A DNA stretch of 57,890 bases from CAYUVH01 sp964448135. Lineage in GTDB: Bacteria > Verrucomicrobiota > Verrucomicrobiia > Limisphaerales > UBA8199. Both the position numbers and the translations under genes were made by a program. Under the pieces are notes generated by a model. It was not told the origin of the DNA, made no database searches, and was given only the letters and a program-made list of their open reading frames with translations. The stretch lies in contig CAYUVH010000038.1 of assembly GCA_964448135.1 (NCBI GenBank), positions 1 through 57,890 on the forward strand. Reading direction: 5' to 3'. Positions 56,928-57,890 of the stretch are shown piece by piece. The number at the start of each line of letters is the position of its first letter. Position 1 is the stretch's first letter.

Positions 56928-57069
56928 TTATGCACAGGTTGTTCACCGGATTTGCGCTGTGAATAATTGGTGAACAAGTCAGAACGATTAAGAATGACAA
57001 GGCTGGCGGAGGGGATTTGCGAGCAGTTATTCACCGTTCGACCGCGGCGGGCGAGGTCACGGTGAACAA
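56928..57069. promoter_or_regulatory. Cluster of six DnaA-box-like 9-mers
   Basis: Within 142 bases: TTATGCACA (56928-56936, perfect TTATNCACA), TTGTTCACC (56939-56947), TGTGAATAA (56958-56966, perfect box reversed), GGTGAACAA (56969-56977), TTATTCACC (57027-57035) and GGTGAACAA (57061-57069). The spacing and both orientations resemble a DnaA-binding cluster such as a replication origin; TTGTTCACC could alternatively be the site of another regulator. Confidence 0.55.
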
Positions 57070-57102
57070 GTTTTTTAGCCGAAAGGAGAGTTTTTTGAGT
57101 AG

Positions 57103-57174
57103 CAGCCGAGGTAACGAGGCTCCATCTAATTGAACACGCTGGGGCTTCCGCAAATAGAGAGCCTCGTTATCTCG
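57103..57174. repeat. Palindromic GAGGCTC repeat, full copy
   Basis: CGAGGTAACGAGGCTC (57107-57122) is answered by GAGCCTCGTTATCTCG (57159-57174) after about 36 bases. A half copy stands at 50129-50153, so this is a dispersed element. Confidence 0.8.
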
Positions 57175-57204
57175 CCTTGCGGCGCTGCCACCAAATTCAA
57201 ACGC

Positions 57205-57777
57205 CTACTTCACCTTCAAGCGCATGAAATTCTTCATAATTTCACGACCGCTTTCGGTGAGAATACTCTCGGGATGAAATTGTACGCCCCAGATCGGCAG
57301 CTCCTTATGCTTCACGCCCATCACTTCGCCTTCCTCGGTCTCAGCGGTGATTTCCAAAACGTCCGGCATGCTGCTGCGTTCGATGACGAGCGAGTGATAG
57401 CGCGTGGCCGCGAAGGGATTCGGCATCCCTTCGAACAGGTCCTTCCCGTTGTGCTTAATGAGCGAAGTCTTTCCGTGCATCATCCGGTAATTGACGATCA
57501 CGTTGCCGCCGAAGACGTGGCCGATGCATTGATGGCCGAGGCAGACGCCGAAGGTGGGGACCTTAGAGCCGAATTCGCGGATGACATCATTCGACATCCC
57601 GGACTCACGCGGAGAGCAGGGCCCCGGCGACACGAGGATGCGCTCGGGATTCAACGAGCGGATTTGGTCGAGCGTGACCTGATCGTTGCGATGCACCTGC
57701 ACGTCCACCTTCATCTCGCCCAAATACTGCACGAGGTTGTAGGTGAACGAATCGTAATTGTCCAAAACCAGAACCAT
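57205..57777 (-). CDS. trpG: Anthranilate/aminodeoxychorismate synthase glutaminase subunit
   Basis: The 190-residue class I glutamine amidotransferase: VLDNYDSFTYNLVQYLGE, VSPGPCSPRESG, catalytic cysteine in FGVCLGHQCIGHVFGG and the His-Glu pair in WGVQFHPESILTE. It supplies ammonia to TrpE or PabB; trpG and pabA cannot be told apart here. ATG 57777 (MVLVLDN) fits the family start better than 57810. Its partner subunit is not visible, though a partial gene lies just upstream. Confidence 0.92.
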   Translation of the reverse strand: MVLVLDNYDSFTYNLVQYLGEMKVDVQVHRNDQVTLDQIRSLNPERILVSPGPCSPRESGMSNDVIREFGSKVPTFGVCLGHQCIGHVFGGNVIVNYRMMHGKTSLIKHNGKDLFEGMPNPFAATRYHSLVIERSSMPDVLEITAETEEGEVMGVKHKELPIWGVQFHPESILTESGREIMKNFMRLKVK

Positions 57778-57825
57778 AAATAACGCGTCCAACTTAGCCC
57801 AATTCTCCAAAATGGAAAGCAGGGA

Positions 57826-57890
57826 CTACTTGCTCTTTCCCTTAAAGAGTTCCATTTGCAGGCTTTTGAAGAAGTCGTAGTTTTTCAAGA
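57826..57890 (-). CDS. C-terminal end of an unidentified gene
   Basis: The minus strand shows 21 codons ending in TAG at 57826-57828, reading LKNYDFFKSLQMELFKGKSK. It precedes trpG by 48 bases on the same strand. Codon use looks ordinary, but the piece is too short to assign; a TrpE/PabB partner would be natural yet cannot be shown. Confidence 0.45.
   Translation of the reverse strand, partial: LKNYDFFKSLQMELFKGKSK

Overview
The window looks like a chromosomal segment of a Verrucomicrobiota bacterium, probably in or near the Pedosphaera/Limisphaerales group. This is an inference from gene content and style, not from a marker gene: a formylglycine sulfatase beside a PQQ-propeller phosphoesterase, a YacL-type PIN-TRAM protein, a LytS/LytTR pair, tilS next to ftsH, many ATGA/GTGA stop-start overlaps, moderately high GC, and several families of short palindromic intergenic repeats. 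Most of the window is housekeeping chromosome. The first 3.2 kb is different.

Layout. 1-126: start of a DUF1801 protein. 205-3186: an array of 16 recognisable and one degraded tRNA genes in two blocks, all on the + strand, nearly all ending in an encoded CCA. The blocks are separated by a SUKH plus HEAT-repeat protein and followed by an HNH endonuclease. The tRNAs have non-canonical T-loops, some lack U33, and some have anticodons that do not match their structural class. 3988-9578: a tightly overlapped five-gene operon of a KamA-like radical SAM aminomutase, two CoA-transferase subunits of the 3-oxoadipate type, a class III (beta-amino-acid type) aminotransferase and a PcaF-like thiolase. 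I read it as a possible route from an acidic alpha-amino acid, best guess 2-aminoadipate, to 3-oxoadipate and then succinyl-CoA plus acetyl-CoA. 9628-12421: type III polyketide synthase, methyltransferase and FAD oxygenase. 12401-14619: GHMP kinase and a UroD-like protein (minus). 14707-19324: canonical tRNA-Arg, LysM protein, purM, two lipoproteins and an FKBP. 19520-20424: ParD-like antitoxin with a decayed zeta toxin. 20448-24513: hypothetical, GNAT, purD, S41 peptidase. 24569-28639: a three-domain LMW-PTP/RpiB/SHMT fusion, rsmI and a TIM-barrel isomerase. 28866-32955: a small protein, mlaE-mlaF-mlaD, YacL-like and DUF2007. 32966-41996: GlcD-like oxidase, RRM protein, tilS, ftsH, rpe, phosphohexomutase, a small membrane protein and YceI. 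42081-47178: gcvP and a prolyl oligopeptidase. 47881-52368: hypothetical, sulfatase and phosphoesterase/PQQ protein. 52500-55939: LytS-type kinase, LytTR regulator and trpB2. 55998-57190: a candidate long structured RNA on the minus strand, a cluster of six DnaA-box-like 9-mers, and a palindromic repeat. 57205-57890: trpG and the tail of an unidentified gene.

The most promising undescribed systems are the radical-SAM/beta-transaminase/3-oxoadipate operon and the aberrant tRNA array. The structured RNA beside the DnaA-box cluster comes next.
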